64,000 nucleotides of DNA from Haloglomus salinum (GCF_024298825.1 NZ_CP101153.1:992001-1056000), one strand, 5' to 3'; shown: positions 51,906 through 60,604, counted from the stretch's first letter. The notes: generated by a model from the sequence alone, not told the origin. Numbers and translations are program-made.

Positions 51906-53567
51906 CTACAGTTCCTCGCTGGAGGAGAGCGGCCCGCCCAGTCGCTCCGCGGCCTCGTCCTCCAACTTGTAGCGCTGGACCTTCCGGGTGCCCGAGCGCG
52001 GGAGTTCGTCGACGAAGAACACCCGCCGCGGGTGGGCGTACGTGGGGACACGGTCGAGCGCGAACTCGCGGAGCGACCGCTCCGTTATCTCGTCGGGGTC
52101 AGCGTCGTTCTCGAGGACGACGAACGCGACCGGGGCCTGCCCCTTCACCTCGTGGTCGGCACCGACCACCGCGGCCTCGGCGACGGCAGGGTGGTCGAAC
52201 AGCGCGTTCTCCACCTCGGCCGGGTAGACGTTCTCCCCGCCGACGATTATCATGTCGTCCGCGCGGTCGACCATCCAGAGGAAGCGGTCCTCGTCGACGC
52301 GCGCGATGTCGTCCGTGTAGAACCAGCCCTCGTCGTCGAACACCTGCTCGTTCTTCTCGGGCAGGTTGTGGTACCCCTGGAACACCTGCGGGCCACGCAC
52401 CGCCATCTCACCGGTGAACGAGTCCTCGTCGTCGAAGTCGACGTGCTCCTCGATATCGACGGGGGCCTGCGGGTCGAGCAGGGCGGCGTCGACGCGGGTC
52501 TCGCCCGTGACGGGGTCGACCAGTTTCAGTTCGATATCGGGGCTCGGGCGGCCGATACAGCCGGCGCCCTTGATGACGCCCCGGACGGAGTTCGTCGTGC
52601 CCGCGGGCGTGGTCTCGGTCATCCCCCAGCCCTCGATGAGCTGGGCGCCGAACATCTCCTCGACGCGGTCGCGGGTGTCGTCGGCGAGCGGGGCCGCGCC
52701 CGACCCGACCGTCTCGATACTGGAGAGGTCGTACGCCTCGGGGCTGGACTCGTACTCGTTCAGCATCTCGATGAAGATGGCCGGGATGCCCGCGAACTCC
52801 GTCACGTCGTGCTCGTCGATGGCCCCGAGCAGCTGCGAGGCGACGGGCAGCGTCTTCAGGACGATCTCGGCGCCGTTGTACAGCCCGTTGATGAGCACGA
52901 CGCTCAGCCCGTACATGTGGAACAGCGGCAGCACGAGCAGCGCCGTGTTCTCCTCGGGGTCGCCCGCGCCGGTCTTCGTGTACGAGCGCGCCGTCGTCAG
53001 GACGTTCCGGTGCGATGTCAGCACACCCTTCGGGTCGCCGGTCGTTCCCGAGGTGTAGCACTGCAGGCAGACATCCTCGAAGTCACGTTCGGGCCGGTCG
53101 AATTCGGCGCTCGCGCCGTCGACGTGTGCGTCGTAATCCCGCAGGCCGGCGTCCTCGTTGCCGCCGGGGATGAGCGTCGTCTCGACGTGCGCGGAGAGGT
53201 CCGTGACGACCGACGGGAACACCTCCGACCCCACGAGCACCTCCACGCCGGCGTCGTCCAGGATGTACTCCAGCCGCCCCTTGTCCATCCGGTGGTTGAG
53301 CGGGACGGCGACGGCGCCCGTGCGGACGATACCGAAGAACGTCTCCGGGAACTGCAGCGAGTTGGCGATGTACATCGCCACGCGGTCGCCCGGCTCGACG
53401 CCGAGGTCCACGAGCGCGTTCGCCACCTGGTCGGCGCGCCGGTCGAGGTCGGCGTAGGAGTACTCCTGCCCGCGGTACTCCAGTGCCAGTTTCTCATCGT
53501 ATCGGTCAGCCCCCATCGCCGGAATCGCCCCGACGTGCCGGAGCGGTTCCTGCTGGTGGTACTTCAT
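51906..53567 (-). CDS. AMP-forming acyl-CoA synthetase/ligase
   Basis: A 553-residue ANL-superfamily enzyme. P-loop LQCYTSGTTGDPKGVLTSHR, A5-like GWGMTETTPAGTTN, A7 GWFYTDDIARVDED, A8 MIIVGGENVYPAEVE and the C-terminal catalytic Lys region PRSGTRKVQRYKL are all present. The sequence is typical of medium/long-chain fatty-acyl-CoA ligases: it adenylates a carboxylic acid and transfers it to CoA. A hotdog thioesterase gene lies 83 bp upstream on the same strand, so the two may act in the same acyl-CoA pathway. Confidence 0.94.
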   Translation of the reverse strand: MKYHQQEPLRHVGAIPAMGADRYDEKLALEYRGQEYSYADLDRRADQVANALVDLGVEPGDRVAMYIANSLQFPETFFGIVRTGAVAVPLNHRMDKGRLEYILDDAGVEVLVGSEVFPSVVTDLSAHVETTLIPGGNEDAGLRDYDAHVDGASAEFDRPERDFEDVCLQCYTSGTTGDPKGVLTSHRNVLTTARSYTKTGAGDPEENTALLVLPLFHMYGLSVVLINGLYNGAEIVLKTLPVASQLLGAIDEHDVTEFAGIPAIFIEMLNEYESSPEAYDLSSIETVGSGAAPLADDTRDRVEEMFGAQLIEGWGMTETTPAGTTNSVRGVIKGAGCIGRPSPDIELKLVDPVTGETRVDAALLDPQAPVDIEEHVDFDDEDSFTGEMAVRGPQVFQGYHNLPEKNEQVFDDEGWFYTDDIARVDEDRFLWMVDRADDMIIVGGENVYPAEVENALFDHPAVAEAAVVGADHEVKGQAPVAFVVLENDADPDEITERSLREFALDRVPTYAHPRRVFFVDELPRSGTRKVQRYKLEDEAAERLGGPLSSSEEL

Positions 53568-53650
53568 GTGACACGGTGACGCGGAGCCCCCCGACTAAAC
53601 TCTGACCCCTGTTCTGCCGGTACCGTTTTAACCGACGGCCATCGCGCCGA

Positions 53651-54115
53651 CTACTCCCGGACGTACCCGACATCCTCGTCGAGTTCGACGCGGCTCCGGG
53701 CGAACCGGCCCGTACCCCGTGCGATCTCGTTGCCCTCGCCGTCCTCGGCGATGGCACTGGCGAGCAGCTGGTTCGGGTTCGCGTTCACGACGACCCCCTC
53801 CGCCCGGACGGTCCCCTCGCTGACGGGCCGCTCGAAGTGGACGTCGAACCCAGTCGTGAGGACGAACACGTCCTCGACGAGGGAGTTGACGGCGAAGAAG
53901 GCGGCGTCGTCGAGCGCCTTGAAGTAGTACGAGCCGTGCATCCCGCCGGCCGCGTGGTGAGTGGACTCGTCGACATCGAACTCCAGCATCGCCTCGGCGG
54001 TGTCGATACTGAGCGTGGGGTCGAGCCGGTCGTTGCAGGGGGCCTCGTGGTACATCTCCTCGAGCGCGCGGAAGTGGGCCGGGTCGGGGCCGCTCGTGTC
54101 GTCTTCGTCGGTCAT
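53651..54115 (-). CDS. PaaI-like hotdog-fold thioesterase
   Basis: A 154-residue protein with the hotdog pattern: AAGGMHGSYYFKALDDAAFF (the HGG/HG-x4-x-D active-site helix) and VLTTGFDVHFERPVSEGTV, followed by VVNANPNQLLASAIAEDGEG. It probably hydrolyses small or medium acyl-CoA thioesters. It lies upstream of the acyl-CoA synthetase and is probably co-transcribed with it. The ATG at 54115 follows a GC-rich leader. Confidence 0.87.
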   Translation of the reverse strand: MTDEDDTSGPDPAHFRALEEMYHEAPCNDRLDPTLSIDTAEAMLEFDVDESTHHAAGGMHGSYYFKALDDAAFFAVNSLVEDVFVLTTGFDVHFERPVSEGTVRAEGVVVNANPNQLLASAIAEDGEGNEIARGTGRFARSRVELDEDVGYVRE

Positions 54116-54185
54116 ACCGTGTCGGGTGGCGGGCGCGGGGAAAACGGTGCCGGGACCGGGGCGATGGCACGGGCGAGATAGCTGT

Positions 54186-54870
54186 GAAGCCCTCGCCCGC
54201 TCGACCCGTGACGAGGCCGACAGTGATGACGGAATCCTCTTGAAAGCCCCCGCCCGCTCGACGTTCCGGGGCTCGTTGCGCTCCTCAGTCGCTCACTTCG
54301 TTCGCTCCCTGCGGTGCTTACGTCGCCCGGGAACGGTCGAGCGGCCGGCCCCTGTCAGTCCCGACCTGTTGCTGGGTTGGCTGAGCGTGTGCGCGTGGTG
54401 GTTCCGGGCGAGCAGGGGGCCCCACACCTCCCCGCGCAGGCGTCCTCAGAATCGGAGATTCTGAGGGGCTGCGGGAGAGCTCCGCTCTCCCGAACGCCGC
54501 GAGTGTTCCGACACGCTCGCTCCGCTCGCGGTCTCCACGGGGATGGCGCCCGCGCGCTTCCTGGTCCCGGAACCAGCCCGCCGAGAACCACTCTCCGGCC
54601 GGGAGCGCGTGCCGAGGCCCTTGTGGCCGAGTGCCGCGCGACCTGGGGAAGGGCAGGGCCACAGCGCCCATGACACAACTGACTCCTGGCGGACTCGAAG
54701 GGCGAGCGCTCTCGACGACGGCGGCCGACGTAAGCACCGCAGGGCGCCTCTGGCGCCCGAGGAGCGCAGCGAGGCCCCCGAGTCGAGAGCGCGAGGGCTT
54801 CGTAGGTGGCTCCGTTGTAGTCGCTGTCACCGTGAGAGAGCGCGAGGGCTTCGTAGGTGGCTCCGTTGTC
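54186..54870. repeat. Non-coding inverted-repeat element, copy C (~680 bp, doubled ends)
   Basis: Left-end copies: GAAGCCCTCGCCCGCTCGAC (54186-54205) and a second at 54242-54262. Right-end copies: a 34-bp direct repeat at 54785-54818 and 54836-54869, beginning GAGAGCGCGAGGGCTTCG. Inside, CTGCGGTGCTTACGTCG (54309-54325) is perfectly inverted at 54726-54742. Blocks shared with A: CCTGGCGGACTCGAAGGG (54685-54702) and GTGTGGGGCC/CCACACCTCCCC (in inverted orientation). No gene is visible in 54116-54995 on either strand. Confidence 0.75.
54785..54869. repeat. 34-bp direct repeat at the right end of element C
   Basis: 54785-54818 and 54836-54869 are identical over 34 bp with a 17-bp spacer. The start GAGAGCGCGAGGGCTTCG is the shared terminal repeat of the A/B/C element family, and the following TAGGTGGCTCCG also matches the flank of element A's left end in inverted orientation. 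Confidence 0.85.
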
Positions 54871-54995
54871 GTGATCGTCGGGGCGGGCGTGTGCCAGTTC
54901 GTCGGGCCAGTCGTGGTCCAGTGCCACCCCGCCACACGCCCGCAAACTGCCCCCGCAAGGACAACGATTTTGAACGCCACCGACCCAGAGAGCAC

Positions 54996-55574
54996 ATGTT
55001 GATTACCATCTCCGGCCCCGCAGGCAGTGGGAAATCCACTGCGGCGGCCGGACTCGCCGAGGCGCTCGGCTACGAGCACGTCAGCGGGGGTGACATCTTC
55101 CGGGCGCTGGCCGACGAGCGCGGGATGACGCCGCTCGAGTTGAACCGCGCCGCCGAGGAGGACGACGCAATCGACCGCGACCTGGACCGCCGGCTCCGCG
55201 AGACCGCCAGCGAGCGCGACGACCTCGTCCTCGAGTCGCGGCTGGCGGGCTGGATGGCCGGCGAGCACGCCGACTTCAAGATGTGGCTGAACGCGCCGCT
55301 CGCGGTCCGGGCCCAGCGCATCGCCGAGCGCGAGGACAAGGCCGTCGAGCGGGCCCGCGAGGAGACCCGCGCCCGCGCCGAGTCCGAAGCCTCGCGCTAT
55401 CGGGAGTACTACGGCATCGACATCGAGGACCTCTCCATCTACGACCTCGTCCTGAACACCTCCCGCCTCGACCCCGACGGCGTCGTCGGCGCGCTCCGCG
55501 CCGTCGTCGAGGCGTACACGCCCGAGGGCGACGAGGGGAAGACCCCCGTCGAGGGCATCCGGTACGAGTTCTGA
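54996..55574 (+). CDS. cmk: Cytidylate kinase (archaeal CMP/dCMP kinase)
   Basis: A 192-residue P-loop kinase. Walker [12 protein letters not shown] (G7-S14), then [20 protein letters not shown] and [20 protein letters not shown]. The short length and absence of the bacterial NMP insert mark the archaeal type. It phosphorylates CMP/dCMP. One base separates its stop from the Cbf5 start, so the two are co-transcribed; this pair is conserved in haloarchaea near ribosomal and SecY genes. Confidence 0.95.
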   Translation: MLITISGPAGSGKSTAAAGLAEALGYEHVSGGDIFRALADERGMTPLELNRAAEEDDAIDRDLDRRLRETASERDDLVLESRLAGWMAGEHADFKMWLNAPLAVRAQRIAEREDKAVERAREETRARAESEASRYREYYGIDIEDLSIYDLVLNTSRLDPDGVVGALRAVVEAYTPEGDEGKTPVEGIRYEF

Positions 55575-55575
55575 G

Positions 55576-56556
55576 ATGACCGGCGACGCCGACGCGACCG
55601 TCGACATCGACCTCCGTCCCGCACCGGACGAGCGCTCGGTCCCCGAACTGCTGGCGTTCGGCGTCTGTAACCTCGACAAGCCGCCCGGCCCCTCTGCCCA
55701 CCAGGTCGCAGCGTGGGCGCGTGACCTCACCGACGACGCGCTCGCCACAGCGGGCGCCGACGAGACCGTCGACCGCGCGGCCCACGCGGGGACGCTCGAC
55801 CCGAAGGTGACGGGCTGTCTGCCGCTGATGCTCGGCGATGCGACCCGCCTCGCCCAGGCGTTCGACGACGCCGACAAGGAGTACGTCGCCGTCCTCGAAC
55901 TCCACCGCCCGGCACCCGCCGACCTCGAGGAGACGGTCGCCGAGTTCAAGGCCCCCCTGCTCCAGAAACCACCACGGAAATCGGCCGTGAGCCGGCGCCT
56001 CCGCACCCGGACCGTCCACGAGCTGGCCCTCCTCGAACGCGAGGACCGGCGCGCACTGCTGCGCATCGAGTGCGAGGCCGGCACCTACGTCCGGAAGCTC
56101 TGTCACGACCTCGGGCTGGCGCTGGGGACGGGCGCGAACATGGGCGACCTCCGCCGGACCGCGACCGGCACCTTCGACGACACCGACCTCGTGACGCTCC
56201 ACGACTACATCGACGCGCTTGCGGTCTGGCACGAGGACGGCCACGAAGGGCCAATCCGGGAGGTGGTCCGGCCGGCCGAGCGAACGCTCCGGCACCTCCC
56301 GCGCGTGACGGTCGCGCCCAGCGCCGCCCGGCAGGTGGCCACCGGCGCCCCCGTCTACGCACCCGGCGTGCTGGGCATCGAGCCGCCCGCGGAGGGGCCA
56401 AACGCCGGTGAGGTACCCGCCCCTGGGGACAGCGAGGACGCGCCGCTCGTGGCCGGCTACGCCCCGAGCGGCACGGCCGTCTGTCTCGGCCGGCTCGTGG
56501 GCGACCCCGACGCCGAGCGCGGCGTCGTGGTCGACCTCGAGCGCGTCCTCGTGTAG
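55576..56556 (+). CDS. cbf5: RNA-guided pseudouridine synthase catalytic subunit Cbf5 (TruB family)
   Basis: A 326-residue protein. The TruB catalytic motif is AHAGTLDPKVTGCLP with catalytic Asp75. PPRKSAVSRRLRTRTVHELA, RIECEAGTYVRKLCHDLG and LRRTATGTFDD follow, and a C-terminal PUA domain (RHLPRVTVAPSAARQVATGA) binds the H/ACA guide RNA or tRNA. It acts with Nop10, Gar1 and L7Ae, or directly on tRNA U55. The gene is coupled to cmk. Confidence 0.95.
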   Translation: MTGDADATVDIDLRPAPDERSVPELLAFGVCNLDKPPGPSAHQVAAWARDLTDDALATAGADETVDRAAHAGTLDPKVTGCLPLMLGDATRLAQAFDDADKEYVAVLELHRPAPADLEETVAEFKAPLLQKPPRKSAVSRRLRTRTVHELALLEREDRRALLRIECEAGTYVRKLCHDLGLALGTGANMGDLRRTATGTFDDTDLVTLHDYIDALAVWHEDGHEGPIREVVRPAERTLRHLPRVTVAPSAARQVATGAPVYAPGVLGIEPPAEGPNAGEVPAPGDSEDAPLVAGYAPSGTAVCLGRLVGDPDAERGVVVDLERVLV

Positions 56557-56586
56557 TGGCCTCGGCACGCGCCGGCGGCGCGGCGG

Positions 56587-57606
56587 CTACCGGACCGCGC
56601 GGTCGATCCGGTCGGCGAGCACGACGTACGGGTCGGTGCCGACGCCCTTCTCGACGTAGTCGGTGACATCGTCGAGGATGGCCCGCTTCGCCACGTCCTC
56701 GCTGCCCTGCCCGGTGAACAGGATGAAGGGAAGGTCGGGGTGGGACTCACGAACCTGCTGGAGCAGCTCGATACCGTTGGTTCTGGGCATCCGGAAGTCG
56801 CTCACGATACAGTCGAACGAGCCACGCTCGAGCTGCTCCAGGGCGTCAGCCGGGCGCTGGGTGGTGGTGACCGAGAGCCGGTCGGACTGCCGCCGAAGGA
56901 ACACCTCCGCCAGCTCCAGTGCGTCCGGTTCGTCGTCCACGAGAAGCACCTCGGCGTGGTCGTCCGACGGCGCCGTGCCCTCGTCAGGTGCCACCATCCG
57001 CAACGGTGACTGGATGTACCGCCCGAACAGGTTGAACAGTCGGGGCGATGGGAGCCGCGCCGTGGTCATCGCGGGCCGTCCCTCCCGGCGCCAGTAGAGC
57101 GAGATGACAGGCCGCGCGTCGCCCTCGCCACTCTGGGACCGGAACCTTGTCAGGTCGTCGCGCGAGACCGTGAGTACGGGAGCGCCCGCCTCGTCCTCGA
57201 CCCGGAGCCGGGTTGCGCTCACCCGCAGCGAGAGGTCCGACCGCTCGAACTTCCGACTCCCACCCTCCGTGTGTCGGACCGCAACGGGAGTCTCATCGAG
57301 CAGTACGCCGAACAGTGCGTGCTGGAACCGGAACAGCGTCTCCGCTCGCCCCTCGATGGAGACCAGTTGCCGGCGGCTCTCGGCGGTGAACGCGATGGTC
57401 ACCGTCTCTGTCGCGTCGGCCTCGACCAGCGGCGAGACGTCCTGTGCGATGTCGAAGACCCGGTCGAGTGGAATCCGTCGTGTCGTCCCACCGGTGGCGA
57501 GAACGAGTCCGGCCGGCCGGAGGACGACCCGCGACCGCTCGGTCGTGTCGCTGGAGCCGCTGAAGGAAATTCGGGCCCCGAACTCCGCGATGGTCGACTC
57601 GCCCAC
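56587..57606 (-). CDS. CheF-like domain fused to a response-regulator receiver
   Basis: A 339-residue protein from the GTG at 57606 (an ATG at 57639 is an alternative). Residues ~1-200 resemble the archaeal taxis protein CheF: VVLRPAGLVLATGGTTRRIP then VTIAFTAESRRQLVSIEGRA and the FHxALFGVLLDET block. Residues ~220-335 are a receiver (VLLVDDEPDALELAEVF, phospho-acceptor Asp270 in CIVSDFRMPRTNG, FILFTGQGSED). CheF normally links CheY to the archaellum; here both functions may be in one chain. The receiver is most similar to those of the kinases at 9992 and 25526. Output unknown. Confidence 0.75.
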   Translation of the reverse strand: MGESTIAEFGARISFSGSSDTTERSRVVLRPAGLVLATGGTTRRIPLDRVFDIAQDVSPLVEADATETVTIAFTAESRRQLVSIEGRAETLFRFQHALFGVLLDETPVAVRHTEGGSRKFERSDLSLRVSATRLRVEDEAGAPVLTVSRDDLTRFRSQSGEGDARPVISLYWRREGRPAMTTARLPSPRLFNLFGRYIQSPLRMVAPDEGTAPSDDHAEVLLVDDEPDALELAEVFLRRQSDRLSVTTTQRPADALEQLERGSFDCIVSDFRMPRTNGIELLQQVRESHPDLPFILFTGQGSEDVAKRAILDDVTDYVEKGVGTDPYVVLADRIDRAVR

Positions 57607-57754
57607 GGTTGGCCTGTATCGGTGCGGAGCGCCTATCAATTCTCCTGCGACTCACTCCCGTGAACCGACCGGAATCGACATATGCCCGGCCACGCCGCGG
57701 CGCCCCACCGTACGGACCGGACCAGGAGTCGCGAGTCGGTCGCCAGCGACGGTG

Positions 57755-58657
57755 TCAGTCGCCGACGGTCGCCTCGCCCCTCTTCTCCATCTCCACGTCG
57801 ATGCCCCCGAGCAACTGCTGGTGGGGGTACGGCATATCGATCTCCTCGGCGTCACAGCGCTCCTTGACGGCCTGGACGTACTCCGAGCGAACCTTCGCCC
57901 AGTCCGAGCGCGAGGGGTTCGCGATCCAGAACCGCGACTGGATGCCGACGTACGAGTCCGCGAGTTCGGTCACGCGCGTCGAGGGCGCGGGCTCGTCGAG
58001 GATGTCGTCGTGGCGCTTGGCCTCCTCGACGATGACGGCCTGCGCATGGTCGAGGTCGTCACCGTAGCCGACGCCGAAGGTGAACGGGACCCGGAGCTTG
58101 TCCTTCGCGACGGGATTGGTGATGGCCGTGTTCGCGAGTTCCGAGTTGGGGACCGTCACGAGTTCGTTGTTGAACGTCCGGACCCGCGAGACGCGGAAGC
58201 TGATATCCTCGATGATACCCGTCCGGTCGTTCCACTCGACCCAGTCACCGATACGGATCTTCGGGTCCGCGATGAGGAACACGCCGGAGACGAGGTTGCC
58301 GATGATATCCTGTGAGGCGAAGCCGATGGCCAGCGTCAGCGCCGCGGCGATGGTCGCCAGCGACGTGAGCAGGTCGCCGAAGCCGGCGATGGCGAACCCG
58401 ACCGCGACGGCCACGAAGACGACCGCCGCGAGCGTCAGCTTCCGGGCCGGCTTCGCCAGCGTCGGCTCGATGTCACGGGCCTGCAACAGGCGCGTGACGA
58501 CCGGGACGACGACGATGCGGCCGAGCAGGTAGAACACCACGACCGTCAGGACGAACACGAGGAGGTCGCCGGCGAACGCTACCGCGCCCGCCGCCAGGTT
58601 GTTGAACAGCGTGTCGATGCGTTGCCCCAGCGTCTGTACCGGCAGGGTCGGGAGCAT
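57755..58657 (-). CDS. mscS: MscS-family mechanosensitive ion channel
   Basis: A 300-residue protein. Three membrane helices span about residues 22-50, 65-90 and 92-120. The pore-lining TM3 is TIAAALTLAIGFASQDIIGN, followed by the beta domain LVSGVFLIADPKIRIGDWVE and FNNELVTVPNSELANTAITN, as in MscS. It releases solutes on hypo-osmotic shock, which fits a halophile. The stop lies 98 bp beyond the start of the CheF-like gene region; the two are on the same strand but separated by 148 bp. Confidence 0.93.
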   Translation of the reverse strand: MLPTLPVQTLGQRIDTLFNNLAAGAVAFAGDLLVFVLTVVVFYLLGRIVVVPVVTRLLQARDIEPTLAKPARKLTLAAVVFVAVAVGFAIAGFGDLLTSLATIAAALTLAIGFASQDIIGNLVSGVFLIADPKIRIGDWVEWNDRTGIIEDISFRVSRVRTFNNELVTVPNSELANTAITNPVAKDKLRVPFTFGVGYGDDLDHAQAVIVEEAKRHDDILDEPAPSTRVTELADSYVGIQSRFWIANPSRSDWAKVRSEYVQAVKERCDAEEIDMPYPHQQLLGGIDVEMEKRGEATVGD

Positions 58658-58753
58658 ACGCCCCGGCAGACTCGGCGCGGGGCCGTAATGGTAGTGGCCC
58701 CGGCGACCGAAACGACACGCTCTTTACCCGGACCCGCCTTCGCTCGGATGCAA

Positions 58754-58824
58754 GGGACCGTGGGGTAGTGGTATCCTCTGCGGATGGGGTCCGTAGGACC
58801 CGAGTTCAATTCTCGGCGGTCCCG
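58754..58824 (+). tRNA. tRNA-Pro (anticodon GGG)
   Basis: A 71-nt cloverleaf: acceptor GGGACCG/CGGTCCC, D-arm with a 3-bp stem, anticodon stem TGCGG/CCGTA with loop ATGGGGT (anticodon GGG), short variable loop, T-arm CCGAG-TTCAATT-CTCGG, discriminator G, no intron or CCA. TCTTTACCCGG about 30 bp upstream is a plausible promoter. An accessory-looking region follows, but no 3'-end duplicate was found. Confidence 0.94.
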
Positions 58825-59083
58825 TTCTCGACTTCGGAGCGACAGTACCCTTAGCTGCGCTCGTAGTCTCTCAGGCCGTAACTCCGAACCCCCGGTGAGG
58901 GTCGCTGCGACCCTCTCCAGCGGCGGTCAGAACGGGGGTGTCGAGCGAGATCGAGGCGACGCCGACACCGGGTCGGCGCTCAGTTGACAAGCAGCTGGGC
59001 GTTTGAGTTTCTCGCACGGATCGCGATGGGTGGGTTACCCCGGTTCAGCGGCAGTTCCTGGGCGCCGTGTTCACAACGCCTTC
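58825..59083. other. Spacer after tRNA-Pro, no gene seen
   Basis: 260 bp between the tRNA and the first gene remnant. It contains a GGTCGCTGCGACC palindrome near 58907 (possible tRNA terminator). No coding sequence was recognised. Confidence 0.4.
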
Positions 59084-59325
59084 TGTACGGGACGCGACCG
59101 CATCGCGCTCCGCGCGACTGGCGACCGGGAGAAGCTGCTCGACCAGGCGAGAGGTGCCATCGATGCCGACGCTGATGCCGAGGTGATCGACGCCGCGCTC
59201 CAGCACTCGTCGAGACCGTCGAGAACTACGAGGCGGTGAAACGCGAGGTTGACGCCGAACTGGCCGAGCAGCTCCCGACCGAGGTCGTTCGGCTCACGCT
59301 CTACCCGCAGGTGCGGACCGATTGA
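59084..59325 (+). pseudogene. Remnant of a haloarchaeal hypothetical gene, frameshifted
   Basis: One frame gives RIALRATGDREKLLDQARGA and IDADADAEVIDAALQHS; then a -1 shift near 59207 continues as VETVENYEAVKREVDAELAE and LPTEVVRLTLYPQVRTD to a TGA at 59323-59325. The pattern (coiled, Asp/Glu-rich, ending in RxTxYPQ...) looks like the C-terminal part of a conserved haloarchaeal protein of unknown function. The start has decayed. Together with the repeats nearby it marks this as a degraded accessory region. Confidence 0.55.
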
Positions 59326-59366
59326 CAGCCGGCGACCAGGGTGATTGCTGACACCTTTCGAACGCC

Positions 59367-59395
59367 GTGCTGAATAGAGTGCGCGCGTTGGGTCT
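59367..59395. repeat. Dispersed ~28-bp motif, copy 1 (degenerate)
   Basis: GTGCTGAATAGAGTGCGCGC followed by GTTGGGTC matches the consensus of the other copies (60605, 60667, 62026, 62804, 62869), with a more diverged 3' half. Confidence 0.5.
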
Positions 59396-59520
59396 GGGAG
59401 CGATTGCCGCCAACACTACCCCTCTACCGAAAGCGTCTCAATTCACAGAGCCTGCGTCAGTTGACATAGTTGTCGTCAGGTTAGGTGATAGCTAGACCGA
59501 CCCACCCACAGATTGAGAAG

Positions 59521-60255
59521 TTACACCGAAGAAAAGTACGACTGGCCGAATCTGAGCAGGTCCCGGTCGAATTCCTCCGGGTCGTCGATTCGAAAGTGGA
59601 AGAGCTGGTTTCGCATGTCTCCGATTTCGAACACCAGCTCTCGAATCACGTCCTGTTGATCGTCGAAGAGCGATTCAAACTCCTCCCAGTGAATCGATAT
59701 AAACTGGGCATAGTGTGCGTAACTGCAATGCTCGATCGACGCCGGTGTCGGCAGTGGGTGTTCTTCGTCGAACGTTTCGGCCAACTGCTCCGACAGGGAG
59801 TCTCCGAACACTCGCGTGAAGATGTCACGCAACTGCATTTCGATCGATTCGATCAACAGAAACGGTTCGAGCATCTGCTTCAACCGTGTGAGGAGGTCGT
59901 AGTCGGTCAGAATGTTCCACTCGCCCTCTCGATTGACCACGATATACGTGTACTCTGCGAGTGCATCGAATACGGCCAAGAGGTTCTCGTCCTCGCTGAT
60001 GGTGTGTGCATCTTCAACTGCGGCCCCGACCGAGATGTTATCGAGCGTTTTGTGCCCGACCTCCAGTTGATGGAATGCAAGGAGCGTCCGGACGACTGAC
60101 CTGTAAGTGACAATTCCGACCAACTCACCGTCGCGTTCGACACCGATCTGTGTATAGCTGTACTCGAACATCCGACGGAGTGCCGATTCGAGGCCGAGAT
60201 CGTATTCGACGGTCTGGAGAGTATTCTCGATAGGTAGGTCGGCGACTGTGTACAT
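59521..60255 (-). CDS. CBS-domain protein with C-terminal HEPN-like RNase motif
   Basis: A 244-residue acidic protein. Two CBS motifs span about residues 5-125 (TQIGVERDGELVGIVTYRSV; TYIVVNREGEWNILTDYDLL). The helical C-terminus (~130-240) contains DMRNQLFHFR, i.e. R215-x4-H220, the R-x4-6-H signature of HEPN ribonucleases, preceded by a long helix (QQDVIRELVFEIGD). CBS pairs bind adenosyl nucleotides, so a nucleotide-controlled RNase is plausible. The ATG at 60255 was chosen because it gives the canonical short CBS start. Lower GC than its neighbours. Confidence 0.8.
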   Translation of the reverse strand: MYTVADLPIENTLQTVEYDLGLESALRRMFEYSYTQIGVERDGELVGIVTYRSVVRTLLAFHQLEVGHKTLDNISVGAAVEDAHTISEDENLLAVFDALAEYTYIVVNREGEWNILTDYDLLTRLKQMLEPFLLIESIEMQLRDIFTRVFGDSLSEQLAETFDEEHPLPTPASIEHCSYAHYAQFISIHWEEFESLFDDQQDVIRELVFEIGDMRNQLFHFRIDDPEEFDRDLLRFGQSYFSSV

Positions 60256-60417
60256 GGACGGATGGAGAGTTGGGTCGCAGATAACTATACATATCGGCAC
60301 CCCTCCAGAGCACCGCTTCGTCGGCGTGATGACTACTCTCGGAAGTGGTCTCACCGGTACTGGCAGCGAGTAGTTACGTTCCCCAGCCGACGTTCCATGC
60401 ATCGCGAGAGCCCTGTA

Positions 60418-60600
60418 TCAGGAGCGGAAGGCCTCGAACACTCGGGGCTCGATCTTCTGGAGGTGTTCACCCACCGTCCCGACGGACAGCCCCAATCGGT
60501 CGGCAATGTCCCGATGAGTCGCCTCACGTTGCACGGTATAGTACCCGAGTTCGAGGGCGATCTCGAGCACTTCTCGCTGACGCTCTCGTCAGCGGTGACA
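60418..60600 (-). pseudogene. C-terminal fragment of a Bat-type HTH_10 regulator
   Basis: The minus strand encodes RQREVLEIALELGYYTVQRE and ATHRDIADRLGLSVGTVGEH, then LQKIEPRVFEAFRS and a stop at 60418-60420. This is the haloarchaeal HTH_10 (Bat-type) DNA-binding domain. Upstream the frame breaks (an extra base in LT-x-ERQRE and an in-frame TGA), and no N-terminal sensor domain is found. It is therefore a relic rather than a functional gene. Confidence 0.75.
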
Positions 60601-60604
60601 AGCC

